This document shows, one piece after another, positions 1-7,092 of a stretch of 64,000 nt of DNA. The notes under the pieces were generated by a model. That model was not told the origin of the DNA, ran no database searches, and saw nothing but the letters and a program-made list of their open reading frames with translations. Source of the stretch: Streptomyces stelliscabiei (GTDB lineage: Bacteria; Actinomycetota; Actinomycetes; Streptomycetales; Streptomycetaceae). The first letter of the stretch is position 1. Every line of letters begins with the position of its first letter. Location of the stretch: positions 7,626,001 through 7,690,000 of the forward strand of contig NZ_JADBGF010000001.1 of assembly GCF_014873495.1 (NCBI RefSeq), read 5' to 3'. The position numbers and the translations under genes were made by a program.

Positions 1-412
1 GCCGTTGCTCGGTGGTGACTTCAAACGAGCGAGCGATGACCTCGTTGGCGAACAGCATCAGCAGCAGGACCGGGATGGCCCGGAAGAACTCGACCACCGC
101 ACCGGCCGGGATGCGGACCCACAGGTGGTCGGAGAGGCGCGCGATGCCGAAGAGGGCACCGAGGGGCAGGGCGATCACGATGGAGAGCGCCATGGCCTTG
201 AGCGTGTTGGCGAGACCGGGCAGCAGGTACGTCGTCCAGGCCTCGGAGGTGAAGAACGGCTTCCAGAGCCGCCACTCCAGCTGGTTCCTGCTGTCCAGCG
301 CTCCCCAGAGCCACCACGCGAGGAGGGCCAGCAGAACGACGAAGACCACCGTGAAGATCACGTTGCGCCGTTTGGCCCGGGGGCCGGGGGCGTCGTAGAG
401 AACAGAACTCAT
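1..412 (-). CDS. gluD: Glutamate ABC transporter permease GluD (partial, C-terminus outside window)
   Basis: This is the N-terminal 137 codons of an inner-membrane permease of the His/Glu/Gln/Arg ABC family; the 3' end lies beyond the left edge. It starts at ATG 412, reads MSSVLYDAPGPRAKRRN, and has a strongly hydrophobic segment at about residues 20-40. Further on it contains the permease motif region (about LLPGLANTLKAMALSI and VVEFFRAIPVLLLM). The start codon overlaps the gluC stop by four bases (ATGA), so the two permeases are translationally coupled. Together with GluC it should form the channel that imports glutamate. The assignment rests on the complete gluABC set next to it. Confidence 0.93.
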   Translation of the reverse strand, partial: MSSVLYDAPGPRAKRRNVIFTVVFVVLLALLAWWLWGALDSRNQLEWRLWKPFFTSEAWTTYLLPGLANTLKAMALSIVIALPLGALFGIARLSDHLWVRIPAGAVVEFFRAIPVLLLMLFANEVIARSFEVTTEQR

Positions 413-1086
413 CGCTTCACCGCCAGTCGCTTGCTCAGCCAGCCGAGGATCAGGCCGGTGGGCAGGGTCAGAACAACGAATCCGAAGGCGAAGATCGCGC
501 CGATGAGCAGGGTCTGGGCCTCCTTCTCGATCATGCCCTTCATGAGGTAGGCGGCTTCCCACACACCGATCGCCGCGGCCACGGTCGTATTCTTGGTCAG
601 CGCGATCAGCACGTTGGCCAGCGGTCCGATGACCGCGCGGAACGCCTGCGGCAGCACGATGAGGCCGAGGACCTGGGTGAAGCTCAGTCCGATGGCGCGA
701 GCCGCCTCCGCCTGGCCGACGGGCACGGTGTTGATGCCCGAGCGCAGCGCCTCACAGACGAACGCCGCGGTGTAGGCCACGAAACCGAGAATGGCGAGCC
801 GAAAGGCCGTGGCCTTGACGTCGTTGCCCGCACCCATCGTCACGCGGAAGATGTCGGCGAGGCCGAGCGAGGCGAAGACGATGATGACGGTCAGCGGGAT
901 GTTCCGCACGACGTTCACATAGACGGTGCCGAAGCCGCGCATCAGCGGTACGGGGCTCACGCGCATGGCCGCGAGCAGCGTCCCCCAGATCAGGGAGCCG
1001 ATGGCTGAGAAGACGGTGAGCTTGACCGTCATCCAGAACGCACCCAAGAGGGTTGGGTCGTTGTAGTTTGAAAGGAAGTCGAACAC
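409..1086 (-). CDS. gluC: Glutamate ABC transporter permease GluC
   Basis: The 225-residue integral membrane protein belongs to the His/Glu/Gln/Arg/opine permease family. A first membrane span lies at about residues 15-40. The conserved cytoplasmic EAA-type loop is near residues 120-150 (EALRSGINTVPVGQAEAARAIG), where it contacts the ATPase GluA. The GTG start at 1086 is preceded by CGGGAG. The gene sits between gluB, 123 bp upstream, and gluD, which it overlaps by 4 bp. GluC and GluD probably form a heterodimeric pore for glutamate. A GC-rich hairpin in the gluB-gluC gap may reduce its expression relative to GluB. Confidence 0.94.
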   Translation of the reverse strand: MFDFLSNYNDPTLLGAFWMTVKLTVFSAIGSLIWGTLLAAMRVSPVPLMRGFGTVYVNVVRNIPLTVIIVFASLGLADIFRVTMGAGNDVKATAFRLAILGFVAYTAAFVCEALRSGINTVPVGQAEAARAIGLSFTQVLGLIVLPQAFRAVIGPLANVLIALTKNTTVAAAIGVWEAAYLMKGMIEKEAQTLLIGAIFAFGFVVLTLPTGLILGWLSKRLAVKR

Positions 1087-1133
1087 TGTCTCCCGCGCTT
1101 CCGGGTGTGTGGCGTACGAGGCAGGCGACGCAC

Positions 1134-1176
1134 CGCGCCGCCGCCTCTACCGCACTGTGCGGCGGGCGGCGGCGCG
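1134..1176 (-). terminator. Intercistronic GC-rich stem-loop between gluB and gluC
   Basis: A perfect 12-bp inverted repeat (CGCGCCGCCGCC and its complement) surrounds a 19-nt loop between gluB and gluC. No T tract follows and the downstream genes belong to the same operon. It is more likely an attenuator or an mRNA-stabilising element that lets the binding protein outproduce the permeases than a true end of transcription. Confidence 0.5.
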
Positions 1177-1209
1177 ACTACGAGAACCGCGCTGAGTGCG
1201 GATGTCCGC

Positions 1210-2058
1210 TTACTTGATGTCGCCGATCTTCGGGGCCGGCTCGTTCTTGTAGTCCGCCGGGCCGAAGTTCTCCTTGACCGCGGTCTCCCAGGCACCGTCG
1301 CTGACCATCTTCTCCAGGGCGGAGTTGATCTTGTCGACGGTCGCCTTGTCGCCCTTCTTGACACCGATGCCGTAGTTCTCGTTGCTGAGCTTCAGGCCCG
1401 CGAGCTTGAACTGGCCCTTGTAGTTGTCCTGCGCGGCGAAGCCCGCGAGGATCGAGTCGTCGGTGGTGACCGCGTCCACGGCGCCGCTCTGCAGACCGGC
1501 GATGCACTCCGAGTAGCCGCCGTACTCCTTCAGCTGAGCCTTCGGAGCGATGTCCTTCTTGACGTTCTCGGCCGAGGTGGAGCCGGTCACCGAGCAGAGG
1601 GTCTTGCCGTTGAGGTCCGTGCCCTTGCTGATGTCGGAGTCGGCCTTCACCAGCAGGTCCTGGTGGGCCAGCAGGTAGGGACCGGCGAAGTCGACCAGCT
1701 TCTTGCGCTCGTCGTTGATCGAGTAGGTGGCCGCGATGAACTTGACGTCGCCACGGGCCAGCGCGTTCTCACGGTCCGCGCTCTTGGTCTCGACGAACTC
1801 GATCTGCTTGGGCTCGTAGCCGAGCTCCTTCGCCACGTACGTCGCCACGTCCACGTCGAAGCCGGAGAAGGAACCGTCGGGGTTCTTCAGGCCGAGACCT
1901 GGCTGGTCGTACTTGATGCCGATCTTGATCTTGTCGCCGCCACCGGAACCGGAGCCCGAGCCGCTCTCGTTGCTGCTGTCGTCGCCACCACAGGCGGTGG
2001 CGGTCAGGGCGAGGACGAGGGCGGTGGCCGCCGCGGCGGAGACCTTGCGGAGCTTCAT
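1210..2058 (-). CDS. gluB: Glutamate-binding lipoprotein GluB
   Basis: This is the extracellular solute-binding protein (family 3) of the glutamate importer, 282 residues from ATG 2058. A lipoprotein signal ends in the lipobox LTATACGG, so Cys at about residue 23 should be lipidated. A Gly/Ser-rich linker (SNESGSGSGSGGG) follows, then the periplasmic-binding fold with DVDVATYVAKELG and conserved family 3 blocks. An in-frame ATG nine bases upstream (2067) overlaps the Shine-Dalgarno sequence AAAGGA, so 2058, with 8 nt spacing, is the better start. The gene lies 82 bp downstream of gluA. The substrate, glutamate, is inferred from the gluABCD arrangement. Confidence 0.95.
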   Translation of the reverse strand: MKLRKVSAAAATALVLALTATACGGDDSSNESGSGSGSGGGDKIKIGIKYDQPGLGLKNPDGSFSGFDVDVATYVAKELGYEPKQIEFVETKSADRENALARGDVKFIAATYSINDERKKLVDFAGPYLLAHQDLLVKADSDISKGTDLNGKTLCSVTGSTSAENVKKDIAPKAQLKEYGGYSECIAGLQSGAVDAVTTDDSILAGFAAQDNYKGQFKLAGLKLSNENYGIGVKKGDKATVDKINSALEKMVSDGAWETAVKENFGPADYKNEPAPKIGDIK

Positions 2059-2140
2059 GGTGAACATCCTTTGACTGGTGAACAGATGCGGACCGTCATG
2101 GTGCGGGTGCCGGGGGCCGAGATCGGTGTCGGCAGGGCCG

Positions 2141-2917
2141 TCAGTGGTGCAGGATCTTCGACAGGAAGTCCTTGGCCCGGTCGCTGCGGGGGTTGCTGAA
2201 GAACTGGTCCGGCACCGCCTCTTCGACGATGCGGCCGTCGGCCATGAAGACCACCCGATTGGCGGCCGAACGGGCGAAGCCCATCTCGTGGGTGACCACG
2301 ACCATGGTCATGCCGTCCCGGGCGAGCTGCTGCATGACTTCCAGGACCTCGTTGATCATCTCGGGGTCGAGCGCCGAGGTCGGTTCGTCGAAGAGCATGA
2401 CCTTGGGGTCCATGGCCAGCGCCCGCGCGATGGCGACACGCTGCTGCTGACCGCCCGAGAGCTGTGCGGGGTACTTGTCCGCCTGGGTGCCCACGCCGAC
2501 CCGGTCCAGCAGGGTGCGGGCCTTCTCCTCGGCCTGCTTCTTGTCGGCCTTGCGAACCTTGACCTGCCCCAGCATCACGTTCTCCAGCACGGTCTTGTGC
2601 GCGAAGAGATTGAACGACTGGAACACCATGCCGACGTCCGCGCGCAGTCGGGCGAGCGCCTTGCCCTCGGCGGGCAGCGGCTTGCCGTCGATCCGGATGT
2701 CGCCGGAGTCGATCGACTCCAGCCGGTTGATGGTGCGGCACAAGGTGGACTTGCCGGACCCGGAGGGTCCGATCACCACGACGACCTCGCCCCTGGTGAT
2801 CGTCAGATCGATGTCCTGGAGTACGTGCAACGCGCCGAAGTGCTTGTTGACGCTCTTCAGGACGACCAGGTCGTCGGCCGCGGGCACCGCGTCCTTGACC
2901 ACCGAAACTTCGGTCAT
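2141..2917 (-). CDS. gluA: Glutamate ABC transporter ATP-binding protein GluA
   Basis: The 258-residue cytoplasmic ATPase energises glutamate import by GluCD. It has Walker A GPSGSGKST at residues 50-58, signature LSGGQ at 153-157, Walker B VMLFDEP at about 173-179, and the H-loop in VVVTHEMG. These are intact consensus motifs of the polar amino acid (GlnQ/HisP-type) family. It is the first gene of gluABCD and diverges from the two-component genes at 3359. GluR-GluK control of gluABCD is described in S. coelicolor; by synteny the same is expected here. A hairpin near its ribosome binding site (2932-2953) may modulate translation. Confidence 0.96.
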   Translation of the reverse strand: MTEVSVVKDAVPAADDLVVLKSVNKHFGALHVLQDIDLTITRGEVVVVIGPSGSGKSTLCRTINRLESIDSGDIRIDGKPLPAEGKALARLRADVGMVFQSFNLFAHKTVLENVMLGQVKVRKADKKQAEEKARTLLDRVGVGTQADKYPAQLSGGQQQRVAIARALAMDPKVMLFDEPTSALDPEMINEVLEVMQQLARDGMTMVVVTHEMGFARSAANRVVFMADGRIVEEAVPDQFFSNPRSDRAKDFLSKILHH

Positions 2918-2931
2918 CGCTTTAAGGCTCC

Positions 2932-2953
2932 GTCCTCCTCGGTTTCGGAGGAC
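2932..2953 (-). promoter_or_regulatory. Inverted repeat just upstream of the gluA ribosome binding site
   Basis: In the gluA leader, GTCCTCC pairs perfectly with GGAGGAC across an 8-nt loop. The 3' arm is itself a Shine-Dalgarno-like GGAGG. A second GGAG follows immediately, about 10 nt before the ATG. The stem could hide one ribosome binding sequence and so tune translation. This is inference from sequence only. Confidence 0.4.
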
Positions 2954-3216
2954 AGTAGTGACCCGCGACGACCAGCGTCATTACATCTGAGCGAGAATTG
3001 AGCATAACGATCTGGTAGCCGGACGATCACTGCACGTGACGGGCCTGTGCGGGGCGTTCCGGCTGTGTGACGGAACCCGTTCGGAACTCGTACGGCCTTG
3101 ACGGCGTCCTCACTCATCAGTGTGACGGCGAAGAGGGCGATGCGCGCGTGCCCGGGATGCGGATCCGCGTAGTGTGTGCCAGCCGAGGCGTACAAATGAA
3201 CGAAACGCGAGATCGG

Positions 3217-3312
3217 GCGCGAGGCCGGATATGAGACCGGACGCAAGGCCGGGCGTGGAACCGCGCGCGAGGCCGGACGCGGAACCGTACGCAAGGCCGG
3301 ACGTGAGACCCG
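3217..3312. repeat. Four imperfect 24-bp tandem repeats upstream of gluR
   Basis: Units follow the pattern (G/A)CGC(A/G)AGGCCGG followed by about 12 bases ending in GA(G/A)ACCG or GGAACCG. They are arranged head to tail four times, ending about 46 bp before the gluR start. They could be an array of regulator binding sites or a slippage-prone minisatellite. Confidence 0.7.
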
Positions 3313-3358
3313 CGCAAGACCGCAGCAAGACGACCGAACCGAACCGGAAGGGGCCGGA

Positions 3359-4045
3359 ATGAGGCTGCTCCTCGTCGAGGACGACAACCATGTCGCCGCC
3401 GCCCTGTCCGCGGTGTTGGCGCGGCACGGCTTCGACGTCACCCACGCCCGCAGCGGCGAGGAGGCCCTCCAGGCGCTCGTCCCTGAGGGAAACGGCTTCG
3501 GGGTCGTCCTGCTCGACCTCGGCCTGCCCGACCAGGACGGCTACGAGGTCTGCGGCAAGATCCGCAAGCGCACCAGCACCCCGGTGATCATGGTGACGGC
3601 CCGCTCCGACGTCCGGTCCCGGATCCACGGCCTCAACCTGGGCGCGGACGACTACGTGGTCAAGCCGTACGACACCGGTGAGCTGCTCGCCCGAATCCAC
3701 GCCGTCGCCCGCCGCCGGGCCCCCGACGAGGCCGCGGCTCCCGGCGACAGCGGGCTGCGCCTCGGGTCCGTGCTCATCGAGCTGCCCACCCGCCAGGTCA
3801 GCGTCGACGGCACGGTCGTCCAGCTGACCCGCAAGGAGTTCGATCTGCTCGCGCTGCTGGCCCAACGGCCCGGGGTGGTGTTCCGCCGCGAACAGATCAT
3901 CAGTGAGGTGTGGCGGACCAGCTGGGAGGGGACCGGCCGCACCCTGGAAGTGCACGTCGCCTCCCTGCGGTCCAAGCTGCGGATGCCCGCCCTGATCGAG
4001 ACGGTGCGCGGGGTCGGCTACCGGCTGGTCGCCCCGACGCCGTAG
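3359..4045 (+). CDS. gluR: OmpR/PhoB-family response regulator (GluR-type)
   Basis: This is a 228-residue two-component response regulator. The receiver domain occupies residues 1-120, with acidic residues D8/D9, phospho-acceptor Asp53 in LLDLGLP, and the conserved Lys in VVKPYDT. A C-terminal OmpR-type winged helix follows (about 130-225, LTRKEFDLLALLA and the wing sequence RGVGYRLV). ATG 3359 has GGAAGGGG just upstream. The sensor kinase gene follows after 9 bp and gluABCD diverges upstream. In S. coelicolor the pair here is GluR-GluK, which controls glutamate uptake; that assignment is by gene order and family. Confidence 0.93.
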   Translation: MRLLLVEDDNHVAAALSAVLARHGFDVTHARSGEEALQALVPEGNGFGVVLLDLGLPDQDGYEVCGKIRKRTSTPVIMVTARSDVRSRIHGLNLGADDYVVKPYDTGELLARIHAVARRRAPDEAAAPGDSGLRLGSVLIELPTRQVSVDGTVVQLTRKEFDLLALLAQRPGVVFRREQIISEVWRTSWEGTGRTLEVHVASLRSKLRMPALIETVRGVGYRLVAPTP

Positions 4046-4054
4046 CGTGCCCGC

Positions 4055-5470
4055 GTGCGCACTCGTCTTCTTCCGCTGCTCATCGTCCTGATGGCCGCCG
4101 TGCTGCTGGCTCTCGGCGTCCCGCTGGCGGTGAGCCTGGCGGCGGCGCGGCAACAGGAGGTGGTCGTCGACCGCATCGACGACACGGCGCGTTTCGCGGC
4201 GCTGGCTCAGTTCGTCACCGAGTCGCCCACCGGTTCCCGGACCAGCGGTGCGACCGACGGCCGGCGTGAGACGTTGCAGCACGAACTCGATCAGTACCAC
4301 CGGGTGTACGGAATCAAGGCCGGTGTCTTCTACCGGGCCGGGGGCGGGCGGGCGATGGCCAACGCCCCCTACAACTGGGAAGTGCCCTCCGAGGGCGAGG
4401 GGCTCGCCGCGTTCGAAGAGGCGCTGCTGGGCCGTCGCCCGCACAATCCGGACCAGGTGTGGCCCTGGCAGCGCGGCCGGCTCGTCGTCGCCTCCCCGGT
4501 CATCCACGACGGCGACGTGATCGCCGTCGTCGTGACCGACTCGCCCACGGGACAGATGCGCTCCAAGATCCTGCGCGGCTGGCTGGTCATCGGCGCCGGT
4601 GAGTTCGCCGCGATGCTCCTCGCCGTCGGCGCGGCGCTGCAGCTGACCGGCTGGGTCCTCAAACCGGTACGCGTCCTCGACGCCACCACCCACTCCATCG
4701 CCTCCGGGCGGCTGAAGTCACGGGTCGCCGTGGCCAGTGGGCCGCCCGAACTCCGGCGGCTGGCACGGTCGTTCAACGAGATGGCCGACAACGTCGAGGA
4801 CGTGCTGGAGCAGCAGCGCGCCTTCGTCGCCGACGCCTCGCACCAACTGCGCAATCCCCTCGCCGCGTTGCTGCTGCGCATCGACCTCCTCGCCCTCGAA
4901 CTGCCCGAGGGCAACGAGGAGATCGCCTCCGTGCGCACCGAGGGCAAGCGCCTCGCCCAGGTCCTCGACGACCTGCTCGACCTGGCCCTCGCCGAGCATG
5001 TCGACGCCGATCTGCGGCTCACCGACATCGGCGAGCTGGCCGCCGAGCGGGTGGCCTCCTGGTCGCCGGTCGCCGACGACAAGGGGGTGGCGTTGGTGGG
5101 CGACTGCCCCGCCACCACCGCCTGGGCCGACCCGGTCGCCCTGTCCAGCGCCCTGGACGCGGTGATCGACAACGCGCTGAAGTTCACCCCTGCAGGGGAG
5201 AGCGTCGAGGTCCGGGTCGCCTCGAACGGGCAGGTCTCCACGGTCGTCGTCACCGACGCCGGGCCCGGCCTCAGCGACGAGGAGCTGGAACGGGTCGGCG
5301 ACCGTTTCTGGCGCAGCACCGCGCACCAGAACATCAAGGGTTCGGGCCTCGGGCTCTCCATCTCGCGGGCGCTGATCGTCGCGGGCGGCGGCGCCATCGC
5401 GTACGCCCATCGCGAGCCCCACGGGCTGAAGGTGACGGTGACGGTGCCCCGGACGCGCCCGACGGAGTGA
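4055..5470 (+). CDS. gluK: Sensor histidine kinase (GluK-type)
   Basis: The 471-residue membrane histidine kinase probably senses extracellular glutamate and phosphorylates the adjacent regulator. Membrane spans lie at about residues 6-30 and 173-200 and bracket an extracytoplasmic sensor of about 140 residues. A HAMP linker (about 200-250) and the HisKA motif VADASHQLRNPL, with His263, follow. The HATPase domain has N (VIDNALKF), G1 (DAGPGL) and G2 (GSGLGLS) boxes. The GTG start at 4055 lies 9 bp after gluR, so the genes are cotranscribed. The ligand is inferred from context and from the S. coelicolor GluK literature. Confidence 0.92.
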   Translation: MRTRLLPLLIVLMAAVLLALGVPLAVSLAAARQQEVVVDRIDDTARFAALAQFVTESPTGSRTSGATDGRRETLQHELDQYHRVYGIKAGVFYRAGGGRAMANAPYNWEVPSEGEGLAAFEEALLGRRPHNPDQVWPWQRGRLVVASPVIHDGDVIAVVVTDSPTGQMRSKILRGWLVIGAGEFAAMLLAVGAALQLTGWVLKPVRVLDATTHSIASGRLKSRVAVASGPPELRRLARSFNEMADNVEDVLEQQRAFVADASHQLRNPLAALLLRIDLLALELPEGNEEIASVRTEGKRLAQVLDDLLDLALAEHVDADLRLTDIGELAAERVASWSPVADDKGVALVGDCPATTAWADPVALSSALDAVIDNALKFTPAGESVEVRVASNGQVSTVVVTDAGPGLSDEELERVGDRFWRSTAHQNIKGSGLGLSISRALIVAGGGAIAYAHREPHGLKVTVTVPRTRPTE

Positions 5471-5495
5471 GCGGTGCCCCGAGTGCTTCGCGGCC

Positions 5496-6494
5496 CTACG
5501 GCTTGACCGACCGGTAGTACTCCTTGGCGCCCTTCTGCAGGTACAGCGGGTCCGTGTAGATGGCGGTGCGCAGGTCCACCAGCTGTGCCGCGTGCACGTC
5601 CTTGCCGATCCGGTCCCGGTTCTTGATGACCATGCGGGTCAGCCACTCGGTCAGCCGGGGATCCATGTCCTCGCGGGTGATGAGCAGGTTCGCGACCGTG
5701 ATGGTGGGCACCGTGGAGTTCCGCAGGATGGACGGGTAGGCGTCGGCCGGCATCACGGCGGCCCGGTAGTGGAGGAAGGAGTCGTCCTCACCGTGCAGCT
5801 TCGCCACCAGCTCGCCGCCGATCGGGACGAACCGGTACTCGTACCCCGTGGCCGCCAGGTCGGACAGGCCCTTCGTCGGGAGTCCGCCCGACCAGAAGAA
5901 CGCGTCGATATCGCCGCGGCGGAGCGCGTCGGGGCTGGTGCGGATGGTGTCCGGCCGTGACCGGATGTCCTTGTCGATGTCCAGTCCCTCCGCGGCCAGC
6001 ACGCGGTCCGCTATCAGCCGTACGCCGGAGCCCTTCGGTCCGACGGCCACTCGTTTGCCCTTCAGGTCCGCGATGGACTGGATCGGGGAGGTGACCGGGA
6101 CGACCACCTGCACATAGTCGTCGTACAGCCGTGCGAGGCCCCGCAGCTTCCCGCCGCCGGGCCTGTGCTCGTCCAGGTACGTCTGCACGGCGTCGGCCGC
6201 GGCGATGGCGAAGTCGGACTCACCGGTGGCGACCCGTTCGACGTTCTCCTGGGAGCCGTCGCTGGATTTCAGGTCGATCGTCAGGCGGGGCATGTCCTGG
6301 GCGATCGCGGTCTTCATCTCCTGGCCGTACTGCTGGTAGACGCCGCTGTCGGCACCCGTGCTGAGCGTGATCGTTCCGCTCGGCGGCTCCTCGCGCGGCC
6401 ACAGCCACCACGCGAGCAGCCCGAGGACCACCAGCGAAGCCACCGAGCCCAGCAGCGCCTGCCGCGTGCCGATGCGTGGGAGTACCTGGACCAT
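5496..6494 (-). CDS. TAXI-family TRAP-type solute-binding protein, membrane-anchored
   Basis: This 332-residue protein belongs to the TAXI subgroup of TRAP solute receptors. An N-terminal hydrophobic anchor (about residues 14-32, ending in WWLWPRE, no lipobox cysteine) precedes the TAXI signature ITLSTGADSGVYQQYG at about 42-57. Typical blocks follow (QENVERVATGESDFAIAAADA and KRVAVGPKGSGVRL). TAXI receptors usually feed DctM-type TRAP permeases, but no permease gene is nearby. It may therefore act with a permease elsewhere or as an accessory sensor. It converges on gluK with only 25 bp between, but shared function with gluRK is speculation. Confidence 0.88.
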   Translation of the reverse strand: MVQVLPRIGTRQALLGSVASLVVLGLLAWWLWPREEPPSGTITLSTGADSGVYQQYGQEMKTAIAQDMPRLTIDLKSSDGSQENVERVATGESDFAIAAADAVQTYLDEHRPGGGKLRGLARLYDDYVQVVVPVTSPIQSIADLKGKRVAVGPKGSGVRLIADRVLAAEGLDIDKDIRSRPDTIRTSPDALRRGDIDAFFWSGGLPTKGLSDLAATGYEYRFVPIGGELVAKLHGEDDSFLHYRAAVMPADAYPSILRNSTVPTITVANLLITREDMDPRLTEWLTRMVIKNRDRIGKDVHAAQLVDLRTAIYTDPLYLQKGAKEYYRSVKP

Positions 6495-6559
6495 GCGCGA
6501 GATCCTGCCAGGTCACCCGCCGGGCGGCCAGGACGGGACCCATCCGGTGCGAGGCTGTG

Positions 6560-6599
6560 ACCTCGGGACCTCGGGACCTCGGGACCTCGGGACCTTGGG
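6560..6599. repeat. Five tandem copies of an 8-bp unit (ACCTCGGG)
   Basis: Four perfect copies of ACCTCGGG and a fifth with one change (ACCTTGGG) lie head to tail between the divergent TAXI and MazG-like genes. Two further related units occur just downstream. This looks like a simple slippage-derived repeat; a regulatory role is not evident. Confidence 0.85.
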
Positions 6600-6637
6600 G
6601 CGCCCGGACCTCCGGACCTCGGGACATGCCGGGTCGA

Positions 6638-6643
6638 TAGGGT
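6638..6643 (+). promoter_or_regulatory. -10 element (TAGGGT) of the MazG-like gene
   Basis: TAGGGT ends 6 nt before ATG 6650 and no Shine-Dalgarno sequence fits between. Transcription would begin at or beside the start codon, giving a leaderless mRNA. Confidence 0.6.
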
Positions 6644-6649
6644 CGCCGG

Positions 6650-7054
6650 ATGAGTTCCTCTCCCGCTCACCTGGTCCGCGAGTTCCACCGGGCCTTCGGT
6701 CTCGACGCCCGGACCGCCCCCACCGAGGTGTCGCCCGAGCTGGCCGCCCACCGCGGCGAGCTGCTGGCCGAGGAGGCCGCGGAGGTGGCCGAGGTGGCGG
6801 TCGACGGCCCGCTCGACCGGCTCGCCCACGAACTGGCGGACGTCGTGTACGTGGCCTACGGCACCGCCCTCGTCCACGGCATCGACCTCGACTCCGTCAT
6901 CGCCGAGATCCACCGTTCCAACATGACCAAGCTGGGCCCCGACGGCCGCGTCGCCCGCCGGGACGACGGCAAGGTGCTCAAGGGGGACCACTACCGGGCG
7001 CCCGACGTGTCGGCGGTGCTGCGCCGACAGGGGTGGACCGGCGGAGCCGCCTGA
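6650..7054 (+). CDS. MazG-like nucleotide pyrophosphohydrolase
   Basis: This small all-alpha NTP pyrophosphohydrolase has 134 residues. The metal-binding acidic helix carries ELLAEEAAEVAEV (about residues 37-49), and the second acidic pair lies in ELADVVYVAYGTA (about 62-74). The family-typical HRSNMTKLGPDGR follows near residue 89. Members hydrolyse (d)NTPs to NMP and PPi as house-cleaning enzymes; the preferred nucleotide cannot be read from sequence. It is a single-domain form, shorter than two-domain MazG of E. coli. Its start lies 6 nt after a TAGGGT -10 element. Confidence 0.85.
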   Translation: MSSSPAHLVREFHRAFGLDARTAPTEVSPELAAHRGELLAEEAAEVAEVAVDGPLDRLAHELADVVYVAYGTALVHGIDLDSVIAEIHRSNMTKLGPDGRVARRDDGKVLKGDHYRAPDVSAVLRRQGWTGGAA

Positions 7055-7080
7055 CAGACGAGCGCCCCCGGTCGCTGCCT

Positions 7081-7086
7081 TAGGCT
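7081..7086 (+). promoter_or_regulatory. -10 element (TAGGCT) of miaB
   Basis: TAGGCT is followed after 6 nt by the miaB GTG. The spacing places the transcription start on the first base of the codon, which suggests a leaderless miaB transcript and supports this start. Confidence 0.55.
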
Positions 7087-7092
7087 TACGGA

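Larger units (their letters stand above)
2918..3358. other. Divergent gluA-gluR intergenic region
   Basis: The 441-bp region separates the divergent glutamate importer and gluRK genes and must hold both promoters and any GluR sites. It contains the gluA leader hairpin (2932-2953), a relatively A+T-rich patch around 2980-3012, and four imperfect 24-bp tandem repeats at 3217-3312. A GTG-initiated frame (3174-3362, 62 codons) runs through the repeats and ends with an ATGA overlap at the gluR start. Its RPD-repeat composition makes it a doubtful protein. Confidence 0.6.

Noticed and set aside
3217..3312. CRISPR array
   Set aside because: The 24-bp units are directly adjacent without spacers and there are no cas genes. 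The same applies to the 8-, 9-, 18-, 21- and 27-bp tandem repeats elsewhere.
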